A stretch of DNA of 64,000 nucleotides. Origin: Axinella damicornis. Its lineage: Eukaryota > Porifera > Demospongiae > Axinellida > Axinellidae. Numbering within the stretch: position 1 is the first letter of the stretch; each line of letters opens with the position of its first letter. Below are positions 45,691-56,891 of the stretch, one piece after another. The stretch covers positions 9,147,222 to 9,211,221 of the forward strand of contig OZ007514.1 in assembly GCA_963931865.1 (NCBI GenBank), in the 5' to 3' direction. The position numbers and the translations under genes are program-made. The notes under the pieces were generated by a model. It was not told where the DNA came from. It saw only the letters and a list, made by a program, of their open reading frames with translations, and did not search any database.

Positions 45691-46699
45691 AAGTGCATAG
45701 ATAGAACTTTTATACACAACCAAGTATATCAACAATGGTTATAGCTTTATCTATAATATATGGACGGCTTGTAGAACCGTACCACAGGAGGCTACTGGAA
45801 GCTATGTACGTAATGGAGACTACTGGGAGCTAATGGAGATTACTGCAGCAATTAGGTTCCTTTCATCACCTCAAAAATGTATCACCTCCAACATTGGGAT
45901 CATGGTCATAATCCTGGTTCACAAATTTTCTGCCGCCAAAGGTAAAATCTACTATAATTATACTTTCGAATTAGAATTTACCCAAACATGTCCGGTCTCT
46001 AGCTCCACGTCAAAGAGCGATGCCCTCTGCACCTCCTCAGTATCCTGCATATATAGTTCCTCATGGGATGTCTCCCGGCTGTTCTCTCGGTCAGGGGAGA
46101 GGAAGGACACACTGGATCTGCACAGTGAAGAAAGGTGTCATGCAATCTTCAGTGAGCGTTGTCCAGAAACATTGAACAAAACTGAGGCCGTACACAATCA
46201 GAACAAATGTGGACCAGCAACTTCAAAAATAGTCTTCCTGCTCATGCGGCTTATGTTGCTATGGTATCAATACTGAGTTGTTATTGCTGGTTATAATGCA
46301 CAGAATCCGGACATCAGTGCACAAGGTAAAGTTTACAAATGAAGCTATAATTTAAATTTTTTAATTCCTCATTCGAAGGGCAACCGCACTCCTGGTAGCC
46401 GCTTGCAACCGCTTGCAACTCGCTGGACGCGCAAGCTAGGTATTGCAGCTCATTCCAATTATCATGTCACGAAGGACCATGCTCTGTCGATCGAGTCAGC
46501 AATGGCGTCCAAAAGTAAGGCAAGAGCTTATTACACTGCTAACAACTTCACCAGCACAATGTGTTTTGGCATGTAAGCATCAGTGTACGGTAGCAGTCAC
46601 GGCTGTGTGGTCAGAAACTTTGTGGGGCCTTCGCAAGGCTGTACTGGCAACCAATGTTGAAGAGAGCGATCGAGGAATGGCGGCTGATGACACGACAAA

Positions 46700-46872
46700 G
46701 TGCTTGTATCTCCACCACCAAGGTGAGTTTCAGCACAAGTATTGTGCGATTGTGTCACTGCATCATGACGATCACGGCAGTGTAGTCAGAATCTTTATAG
46801 GCCATTCCAAAGTAGTCAAATGTTTATTATTATTTATGCAGCACAATTTTTCCCCTACCAGGAGTGTAATGA
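46700..46872 (+). repeat. Dispersed repeat related to 7940-8108
   Basis: It shares gtgagtttcagcac and cccctaccaggagtgtaat with the copy in the guanine deaminase-like gene. A 197-codon ORF (46,443-47,036) covers it but has no recognised domain. Confidence 0.5.
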
Positions 46873-47246
46873 GTCACGTGCCTCCAACTGGAATAATCCA
46901 GGATACAATAGAACCACATAGCTCTCTCATCTCATTACCAACCTCACTCTCAGACCACCAGTGGTGGGCTGGGAATCAGACTATTGTTCCTGTTACATAC
47001 GTACCTGACTATAGCCTCAATGTGGGGGGCCATTAGTCAATGGCCTCCTGTACAGAGTAGAAGCTCTCCAGAATCTGCCATTGAAGTGCTTGAGGTGGGC
47101 CTCCTGAAGACGGAACACACAAGTTTGTCACAGAGGCCATGGCCTGCAGGAGGTTGTCAAAACAGGAAGAGCTAACTACAGATTAACCATGTAGGACACC
47201 AAGCAAAGAGGCAATTTATGGTCAGAAGCCTTGCAGCCGTGGGCCT

Positions 47247-47358
47247 GGAATGAGACTAGTGCACCGTGCTACAGGCTCAGGTAGGAACTCACTATAATGG
47301 ACGGAATGAGACTAGTGCACCGCGCTACAGGCTCAGGTAGGAACTCACTATAATGGAC
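47247..47358 (+). repeat. 56-bp tandem duplication
   Basis: Two copies beginning ggaatgagactagtgcacc, differing at one base. A related fragment (ctacaggctcag...ataatggacatcaatatt) occurs at 51,448-51,490. Confidence 0.9.
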
Positions 47359-47804
47359 ATCAATATTTTATTCCATACACAGCAGCAGAGAGCAGCAGCA
47401 GACACTGGGTATATCATTCATGAAGTACTGCTGATGGCTTTGCCTGCTCAGTGCTAATAGCTTCTTCATCATTTACACACTTAGTGTAGAAGCAGTGTAG
47501 CTGTGTCAACCTCCAATTAGTGTTTCCTCCTTGTTGTAATACCATGCAGGTACCATGCAGGTACTTCCTGAGGAGGTCAACCCTGTGCACTTCAAGTGTA
47601 CCTGCTTTCAGCTCAAATGAAGAAAGATCTGCACACTTGAGGGAGGGGCTGCTTGCACTTCTCAGGGAGAGTATACACACCCAGGAGGAAACACTAATAA
47701 GACGTGGTTGACATGGTTACAAGGAGACTGTTCCAGTGTCATCCCATGAAACCAGTCAAGTCAGGTCACTGCAGTCACTGTGGCTGCATCACACTTTCTA
47801 TATT

Positions 47805-47939
47805 AGTTGGTGTCACCTGTGCAACATGTGCCGTCAGTGTCATTGTATCAGTTGGTGTCACCTGTGCAACATGTGCCGTCAGTGTCATTGTATCAGTTGG
47901 TGTCACCTGTGCAGCATGTGCCGTCAGTGTCATTGTACC
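47805..47939 (+). repeat. 45-bp minisatellite, three copies, frame-preserving
   Basis: Three units starting agttggtgtcacctgtgc. The 45-bp length keeps frame. In an ORF at 47,704-47,985 it encodes three copies of SVGVTCATCAVSVIV. No known domain. From 47,940 to 50,152 I see only a (GT)n tract (48,420-48,490), a hairpin-like repeat near 48,770-48,870, and unsupported ORFs. Confidence 0.9.
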
Positions 47940-48424
47940 AGTTATCAAGGCTGGTATACCAGTACCTGTTGCATTCCATTCCTGATCAGTCAGTGTTGTC
48001 TAAGCAGCCTCTAAACTATCCACCCCACCACTGCCGTCAACTAGAGTGTCTTACTGACCCTGCACGTCATCCAGTCTAAGATCCATACTGTAGTAACTGC
48101 ACTGCACTGACATGGATTCGGTATGAACACGTGCCAGAGCCTGTGTACGCCAATATTTTCAGTTGCTGACTGTATTTAAATGGCGGACTCTACCGTTGCT
48201 TAATAAGACAAAGCTGGAGCTGCACAGAACAGAAGTGCTATCAGGTAGAGAGACAGATGACAGAAGGACACGGTCAAAACTGATTGATTAACTCTGCTTT
48301 GTGCATGCGCACAATAAATTTCCATCAAGAGATACACGAGTTAGCTGACCTTAGGCGGGTCCAGCACAACCTTGGACATCAGGTTGGTCTGATGAGAGCC
48401 TTTGGTGTGTGGGTTTGTGCTGTG

Positions 48425-48455
<31 letters not shown>

Positions 48456-50152
48456 CGTGTGTGCGTGCATGTGTGTGTGCGTGTGTGCACATGTGTGGTC
48501 AAAAATCACATTTTATTGTTAATCAGTACATACATACACATTATAAGCACTGTATTTGAATGGCTAGCTTGTGTCACTGCCTATTTATTTTGACAGTACT
48601 GAAAATACGAAAGGGGGCAACAAGATTCCAAGGGGGGCCCACCCCCAAATGAAAACCTGCTTCCATTGGCAGCATTGTCGGAAGTGTTCTGTGGGATTAT
48701 ATCTCTCTCTCAGCATCGCTAAAGTTGAGTGTTCTACCAGTAAACAGTATCCAGCTGCTGAACAATAAGGCTAGCCTCCTCCCCAAACCAGTATTTGATC
48801 ACTTGCAGTACGCACAGCGCAAGCAATCACATATTGGTGGCAGGAGTGGCATGGGAACGAGGCTACAATAAGGCCTAGTTCACTAATCCACAAGCCAAGC
48901 TGCTCACCGCAGTAGCCCCATGTCCAGGAGGTGGGCCATCTTGAAGACACGTACTTCCCTCCAACTGGAGGGTCAGTTGGTGACACCCCATCACCTGCAG
49001 CCACTGGCGATTGCAAACCTCCTACGCAGAAGAGAGAGATGGGTAGATTGGTGATGTGCAGGAGTAGTGTGTTCTTATCCAGAAAAGTCCATTGCTCTCC
49101 TATAGTATACTGAGGTTTACAACCAAGATTACAGAGAGTATGCAGTGTACAGAGTTATACTAGATCAAGTATGCAAGAATAGGTACCCAAACCAAGTACA
49201 CTCACTGAATTTTGAATACTGTCCATTAACAAGCAATTTAAGGGCTTTCATTTCCTGTTTAGAGCTGAACGAAGTCCTCTCATTGGTCAAACCGTACAAT
49301 GGTCTGTTTGGTCTGTTTAAATGAGCGATCAGATCTGGAGGACTCATCTCAAAGGACACATGCTATTCAGCTAAGGCAACAAACTACCAGCAACTAACAA
49401 TTTAAGCACTTTCACTTCCTGTTTAGGGTCAGAATGCAGCCTCTGATTAGTTGATTCTGAGATGATTGGACCTATTGACTGACCTTGGAATGGAGTTCAT
49501 TGAGAAGGACGAGGAGTGATCGAGATCTCACTGTCAACTTCTGAGAGGCATCCCACCCTCGCTGCTCAACTAGCTGGCTGCAATATGCATGCCAAAAGCC
49601 TGCCACCTGCAAGGGATAACAGCGTCAAGGATTTATTCCACACCCTGCAGGGCCCACGTTGAACAATGCACCTGGCATGAGGAAAAACTGCTGAGGAACG
49701 ATTCTAATTCTCCTCAGGTTTGGTTCCCAGTGCAAGTCAAGTTCATGCCACGTGTCTGCAGCTCTCTGTGAAGGTTCGCACATGGACCTGCACCTGCAAA
49801 CATACTAGATTCATTCCCAGGCCTGGAGCTATGAATGCACTGACACTGCGTCTCCATAGTAACTTCGTAGCCAGGCCCTTTCCCTCAGCCTGGGTAGAAG
49901 GCTACTACAAAGGGTCCTGAGAACTCTCAACAACAAGGAATCATTCTGTGTGGATACCAGGTCAGGCTGCCTCCAGTATTTTGAGTGTGAGACAATTGGT
50001 TGCTAAGTTGGGACAAAATTTGGATTACGTGGAGTAGCAACCAGTACCCACCCCCACATGATGGTCCTACATACCTACAGTAAATCCAGCATGTTGATAT
50101 AGTCAACGCGTGTATACATGCATCATGCATGACTGGGTGTGATGCCTAGTCC

Positions 50153-50436
50153 TAGCCTCGTACCCAGGCCCACACGCAGAGCGCGGAAGTGGGCCTGGTG
50201 ACACTTGGCAAATTCCTGTATGTGCTGAAGTCAGTAGTCTTGATTTTGGGTAGGCGAATCACACTCGTCCATTGCCAATTACCTACAGCTACATGTACCT
50301 ACCACGTGAATTCAAATGCATCCAAGTGTTATGAGTAAGGAATGTAATCACTTACACAATTATGCTGACTGGGAATGTTGCCAAGCCTCACCAAGCCCTC
50401 TTCCATGTTTTGTGTGTGGGCCTGGGTACGAGGCTA
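50153..50436. mobile_element. MITE, 284 bp, tagcctcgtacccaggccca ends
   Basis: Left end tagcctcgtacccaggccca and right end tgggcctgggtacgaggcta are exact complements. Flanks gcctagtc and gcccagtc differ at one base, possibly an old 8-bp duplication (offset by one base on the left). Confidence 0.7.
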
Positions 50437-50919
50437 GCCCAGTCCCACTACAGGGAGGGGAGAGTCCACGCAAATTCCCATACGGGCATCATTCTGGGCA
50501 TCATTCTGGGCATTCGTATTGCACAATCAGCAGTAGGGTAGCTGCTAAGTGGGTGCGAATGTAATTGCGAGTGTGTGTAGTAGAAAAGCATTGAGGCATG
50601 GAGTGTTACAGGTCTGTTGAATCCACTTAACATCCAAGATGATGATGGGAATTTGCCCAGACTCTCCTCTCCCTGTAGTGGGTGTGGCAAGAGGCTGCCA
50701 GCATGTTGGCTCCACTGGAGCACCCACCTCCTGTATAGCAGAGTCCAGGTCAACCATGATCCGCCAACAACTCCTACCAAACCTGGGTAAGAAAAGGTCA
50801 AAGATCAGCTGATTTCAACCAGCCTTGTTTCTTGGCTCCATTTTTGCCAGCTTCATTTCACACAATGTAAGCTACTTACACATGCACACACACACACCAT
50901 ATACATGTGGGGGAACTTT

Positions 50920-51004
50920 GGGGGGGGGGGGGGGGGGGGCTCTTGCTTCCTGTTCCCACAACTTGACTGAAGAGGTGGATGGCACTGCCCCCCCCCCCCC
51001 CCCC
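50920..51004. repeat. Paired poly-G (20) and poly-C (17) tracts
   Basis: G20 at 50,920-50,939 and C17 at 50,988-51,004 are separated by 48 bp and could form a hairpin or a G-quadruplex/i-motif pair. Confidence 0.9.
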
Positions 51005-51047
51005 AACATTGAAGCTCAAACATTACTATGAAATCTGGTTATCCAAC

Positions 51048-51781
51048 AGTTCTCCACACCAACTTATCAATCAAGGATTGACTGTTCTTTACATTTCCTT
51101 AGGCCTTGGCAGAAGTATAGGGATCTAGGAGATCAGATGTTGCCGTCTTGAGAGACCTGGCCTCTGCAATACTATCTGAACAAAACCAGAAGATACTTTC
51201 CATGTGGCTATGGAGGTCACGAGCATCCCGTGACACTCCAATGCATCTGATATGTGCCCACACATCACAAAGGACACCACACAGAGCCTTCTGCTTTTGC
51301 ACTCACAGTATTGGACCATGTGCAGAGGCGCACAATTCTAAGTTGTGTTCCTTGACCCCGAGATGGCACGTGATTCTTGGACATGTTGCTACGGTTTTGT
51401 GCAGCCATCCTCAGCACTAGGGACCTTGGTATCAGCATTGCAGGTGCTACAGGCTCAGCTAGAACTTCCTATAATGGACATCAATATTCTGTATGCCAAT
51501 GGAGTCTAGTTGGTAGGCAATAACACTGAACAGGCAATCCCCATCACAGGGTACTTGGTAGCTGCTGGTTTGAGTGTATCAAAGCTAAGGCTGGAGGCCA
51601 TGAGACCACCCATGTCTTATTACTGTTCCTTCTTGGTGTGTATACCCAGTTACATACTTACTGACAACACTTCCTGCACAAGTCTTCTAAAAAAGTTCTC
51701 CACACCAACTTATCAATCAAGGATTGACTGTTCTTTACATTTCCTTAGGCCTTGGCAGAAGTAGCTATAGGGATCTAGGAG
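51048..51781 (+). repeat. ~84-bp direct repeats 640 bp apart
   Basis: 51,048-51,131 and 51,694-51,781 share agttctccacaccaactta, gattgactgttctttacatt and ccttaggccttggcagaagt. The second has a 4-bp insertion (gcta). No gene is supported between them. They mark a local duplication of about 646 bp of which only the ends still align by eye. Confidence 0.75.
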
Positions 51782-52784
51782 CATATCAGTGTTCCAAATT
51801 CCCCCATGTTCCGAAATACCCGTACTTCCCTTACTGCAACCATGGCCTTGGCATTATCTGTACCTGTGAGTGGATTTGCTCTATGTCCTAGTTTGGCGTG
51901 GCCACATGCACCCCAGACCCGGTCCTGCAGTGTCTGTGACATGTCTGTAGATGTAGAGCAGTTTGTCACCCCACACCGTGGATTGTGTAATCACAGTGCA
52001 GTATTCAGCTACCTGAAATAGGTTCAGTAACCAGAAAATCTGAGTGTGAGTGGAGAGTAAACTGGAAGTGTGAAAGGTGAACTGAGCAAAAGTTGTCTTG
52101 AATTGTGAGCCGGAACACAGTAGAAATTGAAATTGAAATTGTGGGTGCAGCAAGGTTGCAGTCTTATATCCTGGCAACGTGGTGATGTCGGTAACGTCAT
52201 GGCTGGATTACATAACTAATTAAATTGCTGAGTGGCGTGTCGCTCCATGTCCATGTCCCAGACTCTTTCCCTCTCTTCAGAACTAGCCTCGTTCCCAGGC
52301 CATGGGTCACGTGGCTTGGGAACAAGGATACTTCAGAATGGGCTCTGGCCACATGAGACTTGTCCCAGAACAGCCGTGAAGCTGCAATAGAGCAGCTGCA
52401 TTTGACGTCACCAACCGTAAAACAACATAAACACCCTCCGTTATATTTCATAAGACTGCATGGCAAAAAGTGGTAATTTCTACAGTGATCTTAGAAATGC
52501 AAGCAGCTTGGACCTTACCAAGGACTACTATGTCAACTGTGTTGCTGTAGCGCAGTTACCATACCGATTAGATCAAGCAGCTACACAACATGGAGTACAC
52601 GTGAGACATGCAGTGACTTCCATTCCGCTGCCACCATAGATTCGGCCATTGACTTCATGTTCTTTTAGCCTCATACCCAGGACCACGTATGGAACCGCAT
52701 TCCGCGTGTGGGCCTTGGTACAAAGCTAATGTTCTTTTACCTTACGGAAGTACTCAGGTCACATGATTTTGTGATGTAAAAATT
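51782..52784. other. Intergenic stretch with MITE relics
   Basis: It has hairpin relics of the gcctcgttcccaggc family near 52,285-52,335 and 52,670-52,730. An open segment at 51,806-52,021 has no recognised domain. Confidence 0.4.
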
Positions 52785-53248
52785 AGTGAAAGGGCAGCCA
52801 GATGACCATGCCCACTGGATGAAGAGGGTACGTGAGACATGATAGTTCACTGTACACAGCCAAACAGTCCAACCTCAACCTCTGGTTATGATGCTGTCTG
52901 TGATGGCCTCTAACCCAGGTGCGGCATGCCTAGCCTCGTTCACAGGCTCTCTCTCCCGACAGCCTGGGAATGAGGCTACAGTGAGCCTGGGTTCGAGGCT
53001 ATCTGGACTAGGAACTACACGCACTGGTACAGTTTTATTTGCCCAGATGCAATTAAGTCTCTACCTGTGATGTGACTGAATGTCCCTGGCAGTGATCTTT
53101 TGTCCATGTATTGAGAGCCTGAGAATGGAGCCTACCTCATTCCCAGACTCCCCAAACCTGGAAGTGGGAATGGCATATGGGAGGCTACACTCTTGTGAAG
53201 ACTGCGTAATTTCTGAACGGTGAAACTGCCTGTCTCTTGCTCCCACAG

Positions 53249-53286
53249 TGTCTGGTGTGTTGATGCCCCTTGCAAGACTGGATGCT
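53249..53286 (+). CDS. Candidate 38-nt exon, conserved in both duplicated copies
   Basis: Acceptor ctcttgctcccacag and donor gctgtgagta bound codons for SGVLMPLARLDA. Copy B (62,449-62,486) keeps both splice sites and the same reading with silent or near-silent change. This supports a real exon. Unknown gene. Confidence 0.45.
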
Positions 53287-53727
53287 GTGAGTATACTTCA
53301 TTCTAGACTACAACCTCCATCATTCTCCATCCACTGTACACTGGCATTGCCATGACACTCCCTGTCATTGTAGTTGCCATTCTTTTGAAAATGAGAAGCA
53401 ACTGACTTCATGCCATAACCACTCTCTCTCCCTCACTGAAATGCCATTATGTTTACATGTACATCAAACTGTTTTGAGCAATAGATATCAGACCACTTTC
53501 CCCTCCTCCCACAAGAATGAGGGTAATCCCCTACCTGAGCAACTTAATTGATTTGAGCCTTCCCTTTTGGTCTGGTCTACAGACAACCTTTGCCCTTTGG
53601 TTGTTTTAGTAACCACCTGACTAGGTGTGGCTGAGATGTAAACTTGCAATAACAGCACACAGTGGCTGGTGGGGGGCTCAATGTCCCTTCAACCCACAAA
53701 TCCTGGCAAAGCCACTGATACACATGC

Positions 53728-54491
53728 CAGACCTGCCAACTCTCACGGTTTGCCCGTGAGACCCCCGGTTTGGCGCACATTCCCCCGGTCCCCCGGTTTT
53801 GCTTCGAATTCTCACGGCTAGCGGCTTACCTGCGGATAAAAATTTGGAAGTAAGAAGCAACCGGCAATCCAGCACGTCTCGACTAGACTCGGACCTAGCT
53901 AGCAGCCTAGCTAGCTCAGGCACCAGTGGCGTAGCCAAGGGCGGGCCTGGCCGGGCACGTGCCCGGCCAATCCTTCTTCGCACGCACAGTGGGAAGCCAC
54001 ATGCACACTGTGACAGGGAAGCCTATCTTACGTATATATTCATAGTCCTGATTATGCATAGTAAGTATATTCATGAAGCACCAAAACTAAAACCCATAAT
54101 CAGTTTTTGTAGAGCAAACTCAGCGCTATCAATAAGCCTTCTCAGTTAGCTAACTCTTTTTTGACTGCATCTCAGGATCGGAAGTGGATCAGAGCTTTTA
54201 GGTGGAGTCCAGATTCAACTCTGCTTAGTACATGTAAAAAGGCAACAACAATGTACAATAGGGAAATAGCTAAACATAGTAAGTCGCATTTTGAATCTCT
54301 GTAATGGATGTTGCAAATGCACAATACAATTATGTTGTTCTGTTAACATAATGAGAAGGTCCCTGCGATACGGTACGTTCACTTACTATGGTTGGACGCA
54401 ATCTCCAGGTTTTGGACACCAATCTCCAGGTTTTTGCTACTGGTAATTTTAAATTCCCCAGATTTTTACCTGGCCAAGGTTGACAGGTCTG
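53728..54491. mobile_element. 764-bp non-autonomous DNA element with cagacctg TIRs
   Basis: Ends cagacctgccaac (53,728) and gttgacaggtctg (54,491) are inverted. The flanks are direct repeats acatgc (53,722-53,727 and 54,492-54,497). Copy B of the duplication has no insertion at the matching place, so it serves as an empty site. The interior contains repeated ccccggt-rich sequence and tggcgtagccaagggcgggc. The TIR resembles hAT-type ends but the visible duplication is 6 bp rather than 8. Confidence 0.75.
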
Positions 54492-55932
54492 ACATGCACA
54501 CAATGCCATTCAAGGACACTAACGATACACCCCCCCCCCCCCCCCACCATGCACACACACAGAGTTTTGACTGTGTCACTGTCTTCATACACTGTGTGCA
54601 TTTCAGAGGTGAGCTTCAGGAACCTGTTGCTATTGTGGTTTAGAGTGTTCATTGCCAGGCAATCATGTGATAGGTACAATTATGGTTGGCAGCCAATGCT
54701 ACTTGTGTTGCGTGTGTTTGAAGTAGTTGGGGCGGGGTTTGTGGTCAACATGAAGCATTTGGTGCCTAGACTGTTGATCTGGTTACAGAGGTTTTCAAAG
54801 ATCTTGCAACTGAATTTGTAGAACGGAAGTCACATGACAGCAGTGCTCTGGCCATTCAGCGTATATATAGTGGTCACTAGTTGTGAGCTACGTACAGTAG
54901 ATAGACTAGAGCGGACTCAGTCATTCCCAGGCAGCATTTACAACTCACTGCAGTTGAATGCTATACCGCAGGAAGTTAATTCAACAGATTCAGCAAGTGA
55001 TTCGACCGCAAAGCGCCCTCCTTACTAGTCAACCTTCTGGATCTACCAGTGATCGGTGTACAGAATACCATTGTAGGACTCGGTGTAAGTCTTTGCTGTT
55101 AGCGCTTGTCTGCCCTGGTTCACACGAAGCCATTATCTGTGAGATCAAGAGCGCTCGAGCTCTTATGATTTGAATTTTGCATTCACGTGACTTCCAGTGT
55201 TTCATTCTGGCCTGAAAATTACCGGAAACCTCTCTAGAGGATATCATTCATAACCTCAAACCTGGCCTATAGGGCATCCGTACTATGCAACATGTCACTG
55301 TCTGTATTACTACCTATCCACAGACCTATCTATCCAGCCAGTACCTCCATTTCTGGGTGTACATTCTCCAAAAGCCATCAGCGCTGGTGCTCAGGATAGG
55401 ATCGATCGATCAGGGTCAAAGGTCAGCAGCTGTACATGGCACGATGTCCTACCGTATTTCCTCTAATTACCAACTCTGTGAAACTTTTCCGTTATGTAAT
55501 AGCCTGGCGCCTAGCTGCAGTTGACTCACAGGTTCATGAGGTAGCCTTGTTCCCAGTCCCACGCTCAGCTTTTCGTCGCTTGCAGTACGCTAAAACGGGT
55601 TCATGAGGCTTACTGATTGTGAGTTTGAGTAGCTGTAACCTGCATGCGTGCAAGTAGGCTAGTCCCTTTGACAGTACAGTGGTTCTGGTCTACTTGCTCT
55701 CGTCCTTGTCCCATCCCATCCCCTGTTTTTAATAGTAAAATGTGAAGGAGTGTTAGCAGCTTTGAGACGTGTCTACCTGCATTTCTGCTAGCCTTTTAGG
55801 TCTTGTGTGTATTACATGTTTTTCCACTCATGACCAGCCACGCCCCCTTACACGTCTAAAGTCACTGCTTTTGTTGAACATGTGCGCTTCTCACATGCAC
55901 ACACGCAGTGCCCACCAGCCCTAATCCATAGC

Positions 55933-56196
55933 ATGGCTACTGAGAGCACTGCATTGCTTGGAGACCGGCACAGAACTCCAACCAGCCCGGAGGAGGCCAT
56001 TCCCCTCAGACCGAACCACACCACCATCAACTGTGACAGCAAGCCGGAGATCTCACACAATGAGACGTCTGTACTGTCCCAGGGAACAGACCACACCATG
56101 CTGACAGGAGCATCGAATACTGTCCCAGGGAACAGACCACACCATGCTGACAGGAGCATCGAATACTGTCCCAGTGAACAGACCACACCATGCTGA
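55933..56196 (+). CDS. Candidate first exon, acidic N terminus, disrupted by a 46-bp tandem repeat
   Basis: ATG at 55,933 (cata gcATGG) opens MATESTALLGDRHRTPTSPE then EAIPLRPNHTTINCDSKPEI. A 46-bp unit (starting ctgtcccag) is present three times at 56,074-56,211, and 46 is not a multiple of three. The frame after one unit continues well as VDIHNLLDAMERASLIVTSH to 56,309, but with three units the ATG frame stops at 56,196. Either the gene is broken in this copy or part of the array is removed by splicing. Possibly the first exon of the gene whose later exons are at 56,721 and 59,534. Function unknown. Confidence 0.4.
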   Translation: MATESTALLGDRHRTPTSPEEAIPLRPNHTTINCDSKPEISHNETSVLSQGTDHTMLTGASNTVPGNRPHHADRSIEYCPSEQTTPC

Positions 56197-56211
56197 CTGG
56201 AGCATCGAATA
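56074..56211 (+). repeat. 46-bp tandem repeat, three copies
   Basis: Units start at 56,074, 56,120 and 56,166 and contain gaacagaccacaccatgctg. It lies inside a candidate first exon and shifts its frame. Confidence 0.9.
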
Positions 56212-56479
56212 CTGTGGACATTCACAACTTGCTGGATGCCATGGAGCGAGCCTCCTTGATTGTAACGTCTCACATTGAACAACGGAATGGTGGGCACTGG
56301 GCATTCTAGTCGGAGGTGAGTGGACTCAGTGGATGTGTGGGTGGGTGGGTGAATGGTGGTGGTGTCGGTGAGTTCATGTGAGTAGTACAGTGGTGAGGTC
56401 TGTAGAACATTGAAGTACTGATGTCAGTGATGTATGCTGTTTGTGCCATGCATGCCAGTTGTGTTTCATACTCTACTGC

Positions 56480-56584
56480 ACACCCTTCCTCCCTTCCTCA
56501 TCCCCCCCTCCTCCATTCCCTCCTCCTCTCATCTCTCTCTCTCCCCATCTGCCCCCTAACCTCCATCTCCCCCCTCCTCTTGTC

Positions 56585-56626
<42 letters not shown>

Positions 56627-56720
56627 ATTCCCTTCTCCTCTTGTCTCTGTCTCTCCATCCTCTTTTTGTCTCCCTCTCCCCATCTCTCTCTCCCCCCTCC
56701 TCTCTACCCACCTCCCTCAG
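56480..56720 (+). repeat. Polypyrimidine tract including a 38-base C run
   Basis: Ct-rich sequence with C38 at 56,586-56,623. It precedes the acceptor of exon 56,721-56,834. A second CT-rich tract (59,355-59,530) precedes the acceptor of exon 59,534-59,611. Confidence 0.9.
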
Positions 56721-56834
56721 GCTGATACCTCGCTGGATCACCAGCTACCTGATACCAAGGGCGCATCTCGATACGCCCTTGCTCACATTCATTTGGCAGG
56801 TGGGCTGGCAATTATCATCCCTGTTGACAAGAAG
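56721..56834 (+). CDS. Candidate internal exon, unknown gene
   Basis: Between acceptor cctccctcag and donor aag|gtgatg, exactly 38 codons read ADTSLDHQLPDTKGASRYAL then AHIHLAGGLAIIIPVDKK. It includes a hydrophobic LAGGLAIIIPV. The hAT element is inserted 57 bp downstream in the intron. No family recognised. Confidence 0.5.
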
Positions 56835-56891
56835 GTGATGTGTCATATGCCACATCACCCTGTCTGTGTGTCTACAGTAACCAGTTGTTAC

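Larger units (their letters stand above)
52785..55530 (+). repeat. Segmental duplication, copy A
   Basis: It matches 61,968-64,000 in the same orientation, in order, over about 2 kb, with indels. Shared landmarks are gcccactggatgaag, ccaacctcaacctctggtta, the exon at 53,249-53,286, the C/CA tract, gattcgaccgcaaagcgccc and ggtcaaaggtcagcagctgt. Copy A contains an extra 764-bp element (53,728-54,491) absent from copy B. Confidence 0.85.
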
